The notes beneath the pieces are model-generated. The model was not told the origin of the DNA, ran no database searches, and saw only the letters and a list, made by a program, of their open reading frames with translations. 64,000 nt of DNA from Agrobacterium arsenijevicii. GTDB lineage: Bacteria; Pseudomonadota; Alphaproteobacteria; Rhizobiales; Rhizobiaceae. The DNA is taken from positions 1 through 64,000 of the forward strand of contig JWIT01000020.1 in the NCBI GenBank assembly GCA_000949895.1, read 5' to 3'. Shown here piece by piece: positions 43,041-50,972 of the stretch (positions are counted from its first letter, which is position 1; every line of letters begins with the position of its first letter). Position numbers and translations under genes: made by a program.

Positions 43041-44687
43041 TCAGGTGCCCACGGCCCTGGCCGCAGGTTCCCAGTCCGCACCGGGGATGGCCGCAACGAG
43101 TTTCCTTGTATAGGGATGCGTCGGCGCCCGGAAAATCTTCGTCGGCGGCCCCTGTTCCACGACCGTGCCCTTGTGCATGACAAGAACATCGTCGCAGATC
43201 TGGCTTGCAACGCGGAGGTCATGGGTGATGAAGATCATCGCGACCTTCATTTCCCTCTGCACCCGCGCCAGAAGCTCCAGAACCTGCGCCTGTATGGAAA
43301 CATCAAGAGCAGATACGGCTTCGTCGGCCACAAGAACCACCGGATCGAACATCAGGGCACGGGCGATGCCGATGCGCTGGCGCTGACCGCCGGAAAATTC
43401 GTGCGGGAAACGGTCATAGGCCTGCTCGTCCAGACCGACGAGTTTCAGAATTCCAAGAGCTTTTATTCGCGCCTCATGCAGAGCCATGCCATGGGCAACG
43501 GGACCGACCGTCAAAATCCTGCCGATGGTATGGCGCGGATTGAGCGAGGCGAATGGATCCTGAAAGATCATCTGGATATAGGGTCGCAAGGATCGAAATG
43601 CGGTTTCGTCCATCGCCGCAATATCGCGGCCATCGAAGCGAATGGCCCCGCCATCCGGCTCCAGCAATTTGAGCAGGACACGTCCGAGCGAGGATTTACC
43701 CGATCCGCTTTCCCCGACAATGCCGAGCGTCTGGCCCTTGCGGAGCTTGAAGCTGACACCGTTCACAGCCTTGACGACGCGGGCCTTGCGGAAAAACGAG
43801 CCGGAACTGCGATATTCCTTCTCAAGATTTTCGACCTCGAGAACGACGGGCGCTTCCTCACTGACCGAACGTTCGGCACTGCGCATCCGCGGAACCGCGG
43901 CGACCAGTCGCTGGGTATAGGGATGAGCGGGATTGACCAGAACCTGATCTGCCCTTCCCTGCTCCACAAGATACCCCTTTTCCATCACCACGACGCGATC
44001 GGCGATCTCGGCAACGACGCCAAAATCATGGGTGATGAACATGACGCTCATGTTCTTCCGCTTCTGGATCTTGCGGATAAGATCGAGAATTTGCGCCTGG
44101 GTGGTGACGTCGAGAGCGGTTGTCGGCTCGTCGGCGATCAGCACGTCCGGATCGAGCGCCAGCGCCATGGCGATCATGACGCGCTGGCGCTGCCCGCCGG
44201 ACAGGCGGAACGGATATTGCAGCCGCATCAGCGGTGGGTCGGGAAGACCGACCTCTTCCAGCAGCTCCAGAACCTTGGCCTTGCGGGTTTCAGGCGTTCC
44301 CGCCCCATGGGCCTCAAGCACCTCGGCAATCTGGTCGCCGACGGTCATCAACGGGTTGAGCGCGGAAAGCGGGTCCTGGAAAATGATTGAAACCGCCTGA
44401 CCGCGCAGCGGCCGGATCTTTTCTTCTTTAGCCGCAAGTATGTCCATTCCCTTGAAATGGATTTCGCCGGAACTGACTGTGATCACGGGTGACAGCAGCC
44501 CCATGATCGTGCTGGCGGTGACGGATTTGCCGGACCCGGATTCACCGATAATGCACAGGATTTCACCTGCGTGGAGGTCGAATGAGATATCCTTGACCGC
44601 GTGAGTGCGCTCCATTCCCGGTGGGAGATCCACCGTGAGATTGCGAACGGACAGCACCACGTCGGCCGACGTGGTTGGATGCGACAT
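43041..44687 (-). CDS. peptide-type ABC transporter ATPase, fused D-F type
   Basis: A 548-residue ATPase with two full nucleotide-binding domains. Domain 1: GESGSGKSVTAS, LSGGQRQRVMIAMAL, DVLIADEPTTALD. Domain 2: GESGSGKSSLGR, FSGGQRQRIGIARAL, VLVADEAVSALD, where the usual Pro after DE is replaced. It is the energy unit that the binding protein and permeases at 36403-40072 lack, so it almost certainly serves them, although the MarR-SDR-FAD unit lies between. The ATG at 44687 has AAGGGGA. Upstream lies a 29-bp palindrome at 44748-44776, suggesting separate regulation. Confidence 0.93.
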   Translation of the reverse strand: MSHPTTSADVVLSVRNLTVDLPPGMERTHAVKDISFDLHAGEILCIIGESGSGKSVTASTIMGLLSPVITVSSGEIHFKGMDILAAKEEKIRPLRGQAVSIIFQDPLSALNPLMTVGDQIAEVLEAHGAGTPETRKAKVLELLEEVGLPDPPLMRLQYPFRLSGGQRQRVMIAMALALDPDVLIADEPTTALDVTTQAQILDLIRKIQKRKNMSVMFITHDFGVVAEIADRVVVMEKGYLVEQGRADQVLVNPAHPYTQRLVAAVPRMRSAERSVSEEAPVVLEVENLEKEYRSSGSFFRKARVVKAVNGVSFKLRKGQTLGIVGESGSGKSSLGRVLLKLLEPDGGAIRFDGRDIAAMDETAFRSLRPYIQMIFQDPFASLNPRHTIGRILTVGPVAHGMALHEARIKALGILKLVGLDEQAYDRFPHEFSGGQRQRIGIARALMFDPVVLVADEAVSALDVSIQAQVLELLARVQREMKVAMIFITHDLRVASQICDDVLVMHKGTVVEQGPPTKIFRAPTHPYTRKLVAAIPGADWEPAARAVGT

Positions 44688-44747
44688 AAGTTCCCCTTGT
44701 TTTTTTGTAACTTTGTTCGCTTTGGCCGACGCGTCATGCGCCGGAAA

Positions 44748-44776
44748 CAATATGGTGGACTATGTCTACTATATTG
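44748..44776. promoter_or_regulatory. 29-bp near-perfect palindrome, candidate operator
   Basis: The arms read CAATATnGTnGAC and GTCnACnATATTG around a three-base centre; only two positions per arm and the centre break symmetry. It lies 60-90 bases upstream of the ATPase start, in the promoter zone. The size and TTG...CAA-like outer ends resemble operators of dimeric GntR or MarR-type repressors. The MarR protein encoded at 42255 is one candidate, but the same sequence is not seen at its own promoter. Confidence 0.65.
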
Positions 44777-44841
44777 TCCAGTGAGTAGTGGCGCCATATG
44801 CGGCCGATAGACCGCCGGAGATTGGAGTTTCCCGGCTCTGA

Positions 44842-45738
44842 TCAGGAACCATGCTTTCTCGTCTGCCGGATCAGCCAGTCGCGAAAGAGGATGATGTTCG
44901 CATTGTGCGATTTTCGTTCCGGATAGACAGCGAAATAGGAGTCGTCCGACCGGATAGGATCACCAAACGGCATATGAAGCAGGCCGTTCTCCAGCTCCCG
45001 CTCGATATAGAAAGTAGGAATAACGGCGATGCCGATGCCATGGACCGCAGCATTGATAATCATCTCGTGATGAGAGAAGCGCGAGCCCTGAATCCGGCCG
45101 CTATAAGATAGCCCAGCGAGCCTCAGCCAGTTCAACCAGAGACTTGGCCGCCCGGAATTTTGCAACATGGGATAATTTGAAAAATCCAGCGGCGCTCGTT
45201 TTTCACCCAATGGAATGAGACTTGGAGACGCCACCACGGCGAGAGTTTCCGGAAACAGTTCGATAGAGCGAGCGTGCAGCCATGTCCCCGCTCCCCGTAA
45301 AACGGTTATGTCGAGACGCGTCGTCTCGAAGTCCGTGGTTGGCGCCGCCGGCATTATTTCAAGCGGTATTTCCGGATGCGCATTGATGAAGGTCGATAGG
45401 CGCTCGGGAAGCCAGCGTGATGCCAAAGTCGGGTGCGTGCCGATCATCAGCGAGCTATCGACCGTTCGCCCCCGTACCGCGTCGATGGAAATTTCCTGAA
45501 GCCTATCAAGGGACAAGGCGACATCCCGGTAGTAGTTTGCCCCCACCTCGGTCAAAACCAGTCTCGGACCCGACCGATGAAACAGGGTTACGCCGAGAAA
45601 GTCCTCGAGATTTTTTATCTGCCTGCTTATGCCGCTCTGGGTCAGGCCAAGATCATCGGCTGCTTTGGTGAAATTCATGTACCGCGCTGCAGCCTCGAAG
45701 GCGTGCAACGCTGACAGTGAAGGAAGATATCGTCTCAT
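44842..45738 (-). CDS. LysR-family transcriptional regulator (GcvA-like)
   Basis: A 298-residue LysR protein. The N-terminal helix-turn-helix spans LPSLSALHAFEAAARYMNFTKAADDLGLTQSGISRQIKNLE, and the substrate domain begins near 92 (SLMIGTHPTLASRWLPERL). The SLSALHAFEAAARY start is typical of the GcvA branch, which often controls amino-acid-related operons. It is divergent from the ABC importer operon starting at 45970 and probably activates it. The intergenic segment of 230 bases contains ATGA...TCAT half-sites near 45758-45775. Confidence 0.92.
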   Translation of the reverse strand: MRRYLPSLSALHAFEAAARYMNFTKAADDLGLTQSGISRQIKNLEDFLGVTLFHRSGPRLVLTEVGANYYRDVALSLDRLQEISIDAVRGRTVDSSLMIGTHPTLASRWLPERLSTFINAHPEIPLEIMPAAPTTDFETTRLDITVLRGAGTWLHARSIELFPETLAVVASPSLIPLGEKRAPLDFSNYPMLQNSGRPSLWLNWLRLAGLSYSGRIQGSRFSHHEMIINAAVHGIGIAVIPTFYIERELENGLLHMPFGDPIRSDDSYFAVYPERKSHNANIILFRDWLIRQTRKHGS

Positions 45739-45969
45739 TGGGAACCCCTATTCTATGATGAATAAAAGTCATGAAAGAGATATTTTTCAATGTTTTTGTT
45801 TTTAGAAAGGCTGGTCAAAGATCAGCGCTACGGCAAAGTTTGAGACCATCACACATAACCGGCAGAGACCTGGAGAGTGAGGGCAATCAAACAGGATGGG
45901 AGCGCCGGATGACACCGAAGCGATGGAAGGCCATCGATTTGATTGCGTGTCCAACAAATGGGGAACGAT

Positions 45970-46803
45970 ATGAAGAGACGTGAATTCACCAGACTCGTGG
46001 GGGTTGGAACCGTCGCTGCAGCGGCCGGCCTGAGCATGACCAGACCTCTGTTTGCGGCCAGCTCTCTCGAGCGCATCAAAGCTTCAGGCACTTTACGGAT
46101 CGGCGGTGTGGCCGACGGAGCCCCGTATTATCAAAAGAGCCTGACCGATGGTTCGTGGCGAGGCTTCTATATCGATATCTGCCAGAAACTGGCCGATGAT
46201 CTTGGCGTGAAGCTCTCGATCCTGGAAACGACCTGGGGCAACTCGGTACTCGATCTGCAGGCAGACAAGATCGATGTGTTCTTTGGTCTGAACCCGACGC
46301 CCGAACGCAAGAAAGTCATCGATTTTTCAGGACCCGTCTTCAAGAATGCCTTTACGATGATCGTCCGCAAGGGCGTGGGCGGAACCTCCTGGGACGATTT
46401 CAACAAGCCTGACATGCGTATCGCGGTCGATGCCGGCTCATCGCACGACGCCGCAATTTCCCGCCACGCTCCCTTGGCGCAAGTCGCACGTCTGAAAACC
46501 GCGAGCGATGCAACGGCAGCGCTGCAGTCCAGACGCGCCGATGCCCAGTGTCTGGTGATGGTGCTTGCCCTGTCGCTTCGGGCCAAAAATCCGTCGATCG
46601 GCGAACTGGTCATGCCGACACCGGCGGATTTCACGACCTCCAATGCCGGTTTCCGGCGGGAGGAGGATCAGGCCTGGCGCGAATATGCCGATAAATGGAT
46701 CAGCAGCCAGCGTGAAAGCGGTTTCGTGAAAGAGGCGATCATCCGGAACATGGGTCTCGTTGGCGTCAAGGAAAGCGATTTCCCGCCCGGTTTCGATATC
46801 TAA
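45970..46803 (+). CDS. amino-acid-type ABC transporter substrate-binding protein
   Basis: A 277-residue SBP_bac_3 protein. A basic N-terminus (KRREFTRLVGVGTVAAAAGL) looks like a twin-arginine or lipoprotein-free Sec signal. The mature part has LRIGGVADGAPYYQ, GFYIDICQKLADDLG and ADKIDVFFGLNPTPERKKVIDFS, all typical of polar amino-acid binding proteins. The ATG at 45970 has GGGGAA upstream. It starts an operon with a permease, an ATPase and three enzymes; the ligand is probably a non-standard amino acid or similar carboxylate. Confidence 0.92.
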   Translation: MKRREFTRLVGVGTVAAAAGLSMTRPLFAASSLERIKASGTLRIGGVADGAPYYQKSLTDGSWRGFYIDICQKLADDLGVKLSILETTWGNSVLDLQADKIDVFFGLNPTPERKKVIDFSGPVFKNAFTMIVRKGVGGTSWDDFNKPDMRIAVDAGSSHDAAISRHAPLAQVARLKTASDATAALQSRRADAQCLVMVLALSLRAKNPSIGELVMPTPADFTTSNAGFRREEDQAWREYADKWISSQRESGFVKEAIIRNMGLVGVKESDFPPGFDI

Positions 46804-46867
46804 GTTGTAGATCTGGCGGGGCTTTGAACCCGCCTCCTCTCACCATCGACGACTGGATACCGAAACC

Positions 46868-47530
46868 ATGTACGAATGGGACTTCTCCATCCTATGGGGA
46901 TACCGCTCACTGCTCCTTCAGGGACTGGGCATAACGGTTGGGTTCACAGCAGCAACGGTTGTCTGCGGCCTCATTATCGGCCTTACCGCTGCGATCTGTC
47001 TTCTGTCACGCTTCAGGCTTTTAAGAGGGCTGTCGCTCGGGTTTATTGAGATTTTCCGGTGTACGCCGGTATTGGTCCAGTTGATCTGGTGCTATTACGC
47101 GCTGCCGATGGTGGCCGGTATCGAGATGACCCCGATTACGGCATCGCTGCTCGCCTTGTCCTGTTATGGCGGCGCGTTCTTCGCGGAGATCATTCGCGGC
47201 GGCATCGTCTCCATCGATGCCGGTCAGTCCGAAGCAGCCTCGGCGCTGGGGATGACGCCTTCGCTGGCCATGCGCCGCATCATTCTGCCGCAGGCCCTGC
47301 ACCGGATGTTGCCTGCGTTGATGAACCAGTCGATCCTGATGTTCAAGAACACCTCGCTGGTCTCCGTCCTGGCCGTTCCGGACCTCGTCTATCAGGGCCA
47401 GATGGCGGCGCATGACAGTTTCCGTCCGCTTGAAACCTATACGGCCGTGGCAGTGGCGTATTTCGCCATCCTCTTCCCGCTGACGCTCTATGTGCGCAAG
47501 CGGGAACGCAAATTGGGAGAAGGACGATGA
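46868..47530 (+). CDS. amino-acid-type ABC transporter permease
   Basis: A 220-residue HisM/GlnP-type permease with five membrane segments. It opens with LLLQGLGITVGFTAATVVCGLIIG; EIFRCTPVLVQLIWCYYALP and the EAA loop SEAASALGMTPSLAMRRIILPQA are the family landmarks. Only one permease is present, so a homodimeric channel is expected. It is 64 bases after the binding protein and overlaps the ATPase gene by four bases. Confidence 0.93.
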   Translation: MYEWDFSILWGYRSLLLQGLGITVGFTAATVVCGLIIGLTAAICLLSRFRLLRGLSLGFIEIFRCTPVLVQLIWCYYALPMVAGIEMTPITASLLALSCYGGAFFAEIIRGGIVSIDAGQSEAASALGMTPSLAMRRIILPQALHRMLPALMNQSILMFKNTSLVSVLAVPDLVYQGQMAAHDSFRPLETYTAVAVAYFAILFPLTLYVRKRERKLGEGR

Positions 47531-48306
47531 CCAGGACTTCCCCCATGATCGAAATCTCGCGGCTGCGGAAATGTTTTGGGCCACTTGAAGTTCTGAAGGA
47601 CATCAATCTCAAGGTCGAGCACGGCGGTGTCGTCGCGCTGCTTGGTCCATCTGGATCCGGGAAATCAACCCTGTTGCGGTGCATGAACCTCCTCGTGGTT
47701 CCCGATGACGGCGAAATCCGCGTTGGCGACACGATGTTCAAGTTCGGCAAGTCCGTGCAGCAGCCGAAGACCAAACCACTTGCCGCTTTCCGTTCGCGCA
47801 CCGGCATGGTCTTCCAGAACTTCAATCTTTTCCCGCACATGACGGTCCTCCAGAACGTCATCGAGGCGCCCATTCACGTCAAAGGGATGGACAGGAGAGT
47901 GGCGACCGACCTCGCAATGTCGCAACTCGAAAAAGTCGGACTGGCGGACCGCGCGCAACAGATGCCGCAGACGCTATCAGGCGGACAAAAACAACGCGTG
48001 GCAATCGCGCGCGCACTCGCCATGGAACCGGAGGTCATGCTCTTCGATGAGGCGACATCGGCGCTCGATCCCGAGCTTGTTGGCGAGGTGCTCCAGACAA
48101 TACAGAAACTCGCTGCGGACGGGATGACGATGGTGATCGTCACCCATGAGATCGCCTTCGCCCGCGATGTCGCAGACCGCGTGATCTTCATGCGAGACGG
48201 CTATGTCGTTGAGGAGGGCATCGCGCGCGACGTTATCGACACACCCCGGATGGACGCGACGAAAGCGTTCCTCAATCACTTCCACAAGGGCGCTTTCGCC
48301 CGATGA
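47527..48306 (+). CDS. amino-acid-type ABC transporter ATPase
   Basis: A 259-residue ATPase of the GlnQ/HisP group: Walker A GPSGSGKSTLLRCMN, Q-loop region VFQNFNLFPHMTVLQNV, signature TLSGGQKQRVAIARAL and Walker B VMLFDEATSALDPEL. The usual DEPTSAL reads DEATSAL, a conservative change. ATG overlaps the permease stop. The next gene begins inside its end, again with a four-base overlap, so import and metabolism are transcribed together. Confidence 0.95.
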   Translation: MTRTSPMIEISRLRKCFGPLEVLKDINLKVEHGGVVALLGPSGSGKSTLLRCMNLLVVPDDGEIRVGDTMFKFGKSVQQPKTKPLAAFRSRTGMVFQNFNLFPHMTVLQNVIEAPIHVKGMDRRVATDLAMSQLEKVGLADRAQQMPQTLSGGQKQRVAIARALAMEPEVMLFDEATSALDPELVGEVLQTIQKLAADGMTMVIVTHEIAFARDVADRVIFMRDGYVVEEGIARDVIDTPRMDATKAFLNHFHKGAFAR

Positions 48307-49454
48307 ACACCCGCATTCAAAGGCACATTTCAATGGAAACCATCGACAATCTCCGTGTCTTCCTCGTCGAGAGCCCGATCAAAATGGCGCGGCAGCAGGG
48401 CGTGGGTAACGTGAAGGGAACAGTGAAGCGCGTACTGGTCGAGCTTACCTCCTCTTCCGGCATCGTCGGCTGGGGTGAAGCCGCCCCGTGGGAAGTATTC
48501 ACCGGCACCGCCGAGGCGGCCTTCGCGGCAATCGACATATATCTGCGCCCAATCGTCATCGGCGCGCGGATCGACCGCATTCGCGAATTGACCCTGAAGA
48601 TGAAGAAGGTGCTCGTCGGCCATGGGGAGGCGAAACTCGCCATCGAAACCGCCATGTTCGATATTCTCGGCAAGTCGTCAGGCCTGTCCATTGCCGATCT
48701 GCTCGGTGGCCGGGTGCGGGACACGATCCCCCTCTCCTTCTCGATCGCCGATCCCGATTTTGACGCCGACATGCGCCGCATGGAACAGATGGTTCCGGAA
48801 GGAAACCGCATCTTCAAGGTCAAGACCGGGGTCAAATCTCATAAGGAAGATGTCGCTCATCTTGAAGCCATGCGTAAGGCATTTGGCGATCAGATCGACC
48901 TGCGCATCGACTATAATCAGGCGCTCCAGCCTTTTGGCGCAATAGCGACCCTGCGGGATGTCGATCAGTTCAAGCCAACCTTCATCGAACAACCCGTGCC
49001 GCGCGACTGCCTGAAGGCGATGGCGTCATTCGCTGCCGATCTCGATACGCCAATCCTCGCCGACGAAAGTTGCTTTGATGCCCGCGACCTGATGGAAATC
49101 ATCGGGCTTCAGGCCGCCGATGCCATTTCGGTAAAGCTGATGAAAACAGGCGGCCTTCTGGACGCACAGGCGCTGATGGCAATCGCCGATACCGCCCACA
49201 TTCCCGGTTATGGCGGGACACTATGGGAAGGCGGCATCGCGCTTGCTGCCGGTACGCAGTTCATCGCGGCAACACCTGGCGTCTCTCTTGGGTGCGAATT
49301 CTACATGCCGCATCACGTGCTGACGGAAGACGTGCTTGAAGAGAAGATCGAAAACCGCGGCGGTGAAGTGGTGGTGCCTGAAGGCCCGGGCCTCGGCATC
49401 CGCATCTCGGAGAGTTCATTGAGGTCAAACGCCCGGATACTCGCCGAGCGCTGA
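48303..49454 (+). CDS. enolase-superfamily enzyme (muconate cycloisomerase/racemase-like)
   Basis: A 383-residue mandelate racemase/muconate lactonising enzyme family member. The acid-base lysines lie in FKVKTG (KxK, about residue 174) and in SVKLMKTGG; metal ligands are RIDYNQ, FIEQPV and ADES. The KxK and second Lys put it in the MLE subgroup with cycloisomerases, dipeptide epimerases and N-acyl amino acid racemases. With an amino-acid importer upstream and a DadA-like dehydrogenase downstream, racemisation of an imported compound is the best guess. An internal ATG at 48333 is an alternative start. Confidence 0.88.
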   Translation: MNTRIQRHISMETIDNLRVFLVESPIKMARQQGVGNVKGTVKRVLVELTSSSGIVGWGEAAPWEVFTGTAEAAFAAIDIYLRPIVIGARIDRIRELTLKMKKVLVGHGEAKLAIETAMFDILGKSSGLSIADLLGGRVRDTIPLSFSIADPDFDADMRRMEQMVPEGNRIFKVKTGVKSHKEDVAHLEAMRKAFGDQIDLRIDYNQALQPFGAIATLRDVDQFKPTFIEQPVPRDCLKAMASFAADLDTPILADESCFDARDLMEIIGLQAADAISVKLMKTGGLLDAQALMAIADTAHIPGYGGTLWEGGIALAAGTQFIAATPGVSLGCEFYMPHHVLTEDVLEEKIENRGGEVVVPEGPGLGIRISESSLRSNARILAER

Positions 49455-49546
49455 CACGAGAAGACATACATCACGACGACGTCCAGCGGGCGCGGCGCAG
49501 CCGTGCCCGGAGACGATGAGTATTGCGAAATTTCGGGAAAGCAGCG

Positions 49547-50836
49547 ATGTCCAGTGCGGGAAGAAAGCACACAGTTGTCATAGGAGCGGGTATCGTCGGT
49601 GCATGCACGGCGCTCGAACTCGTCCGCGCCGGCCAACAGGTCACCATCGTTGATCTGGGGGAACCCGGTGGTCGTCAGGCGGCAAGCTATGGACATGGTT
49701 GCTGGATAAGTCCCGGCTCGGTGGTGCCGATGTCGATGCCCGGCCTGTGGAAACAGGTTCCGGGCTATCTCACGAACCCCGAAGGTCCACTTGTCATAAG
49801 ATGGCGCCACTTCGCGACGCTGGCACCCTGGCTGCTTCGTTTCCTTTGGGCAGGCTCGACCGTGCGGCGGGTCGAGGCAACGGCCCATGCCCTGGCCAGA
49901 TTGCTGCGCAGCAGCCCGGACATGCATCGGGGCTTAAGCGACGAACTCGGCGTTTCCCATCTCATTCGACAGGATGGCCTGCTTTACGCCTATCCAAACC
50001 GGCAGGCCTTCGAGCGGGAGACACTTTCCTGGCATCTGCGCCGGATTACCGGTCTTCGTTGGCGGGAGCTGGACAAGGCGGAACTCGCCCTGCGAGAGCC
50101 GGGTCTCGACAAACATTATTCCTTTGCGGTGCTGGCCGAAGATGGCGCTCATTGCGTCGATCCGGGCGCGTATGTCGCCAGGATCGTCGAAGCAGCCTGC
50201 ACGGGTGGCGCAAAGCTTGTCCGGGCGAAAGCGCAGGCCTTTGCATTTGAGGGTGAGCGCCTGGTCGGCGTGCAAACGGATCAGGGACTGATTGCATGTG
50301 ATGCTGCGGTCGTTGCGGCCGGTATATGGTCTAAGGCATTGGCCCGCATGGCGGGAGACAGGATCCCGCTCGAAAGCGAACGCGGCTATCACGGGGTCGT
50401 ATCTTTAGCGGATGGCGGCCCAAGACATCCCGTCATGCCGAGCGACGGAAAAATGGCCAATACGCCGACAACGCAGGGACTTCGACTGTCGGGCCAGGTC
50501 GAGCTAGCATCCGTCGACACGCCTCCAAATTGGCGCCGCGTCGACATTCTTCTTGAGCATGCCCGCAAAACCTATCCCGCCCTCGCAGGGATGGCGAACA
50601 TCAAAGTCGATAAATGGATGGGGCATCGTCCCTCCACTCCCGACGGCCTTCCCGTCATCGGCCGATCAAGCATCTCGCCGGACATATTCTATGCCTTCGG
50701 CCATGGTCATGTCGGCTTCGCATCGGGACCGATCACCGGAAAGATCATCGCACAGCAGATCATGCGAGCCCCGCAGGCCTTAGATATCAGCGCGTACTCC
50801 CCGAGACGGTTCAAGCTGGGTCGACGCGAACCATAA
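49547..50836 (+). CDS. FAD-dependent D-amino acid dehydrogenase-like enzyme
   Basis: A 429-residue DAO-family enzyme. The FAD motif is HTVVIGAGIVGACTALELVRAG at about 8-28, followed by PGGRQAASYGHGCWISPG, close to the DadA pattern. Near the C-terminus are MGHRPSTPDGLPVIGRSS and FYAFGHGHVGFASGPITG, also DadA-like. It probably oxidises a D-amino or similar acid to a 2-oxoacid and passes electrons to the respiratory chain. The ATG at 49547 has CGGGAAA; the upstream TTG is unlikely. It is 92 bases after the epimerase-like gene and shares its operon. Confidence 0.9.
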   Translation: MSSAGRKHTVVIGAGIVGACTALELVRAGQQVTIVDLGEPGGRQAASYGHGCWISPGSVVPMSMPGLWKQVPGYLTNPEGPLVIRWRHFATLAPWLLRFLWAGSTVRRVEATAHALARLLRSSPDMHRGLSDELGVSHLIRQDGLLYAYPNRQAFERETLSWHLRRITGLRWRELDKAELALREPGLDKHYSFAVLAEDGAHCVDPGAYVARIVEAACTGGAKLVRAKAQAFAFEGERLVGVQTDQGLIACDAAVVAAGIWSKALARMAGDRIPLESERGYHGVVSLADGGPRHPVMPSDGKMANTPTTQGLRLSGQVELASVDTPPNWRRVDILLEHARKTYPALAGMANIKVDKWMGHRPSTPDGLPVIGRSSISPDIFYAFGHGHVGFASGPITGKIIAQQIMRAPQALDISAYSPRRFKLGRREP

Positions 50837-50972
50837 GAAAGCGGGTGCCGGAGCGCAGACAGGCGATCTCATAGCGGTCCTCCCAGACGACATGCGAGCA
50901 AACCGAAACAAACAGCGACGCTTACCGGTCGAGCCGACCGGCGTACAGCAACAACATGAAGGGGAATTCTGA

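Noticed and set aside
42975..44390. Long open frame (471 codons) on the plus strand
   Set aside because: It is antisense to the double ATPase gene with complete Walker motifs.
34657..44687. Opine catabolism locus
   Set aside because: The importer plus FAD oxidase set resembles opine loci, but no opine-specific enzyme or signature was seen, so only a general amine/amino-acid role is stated.
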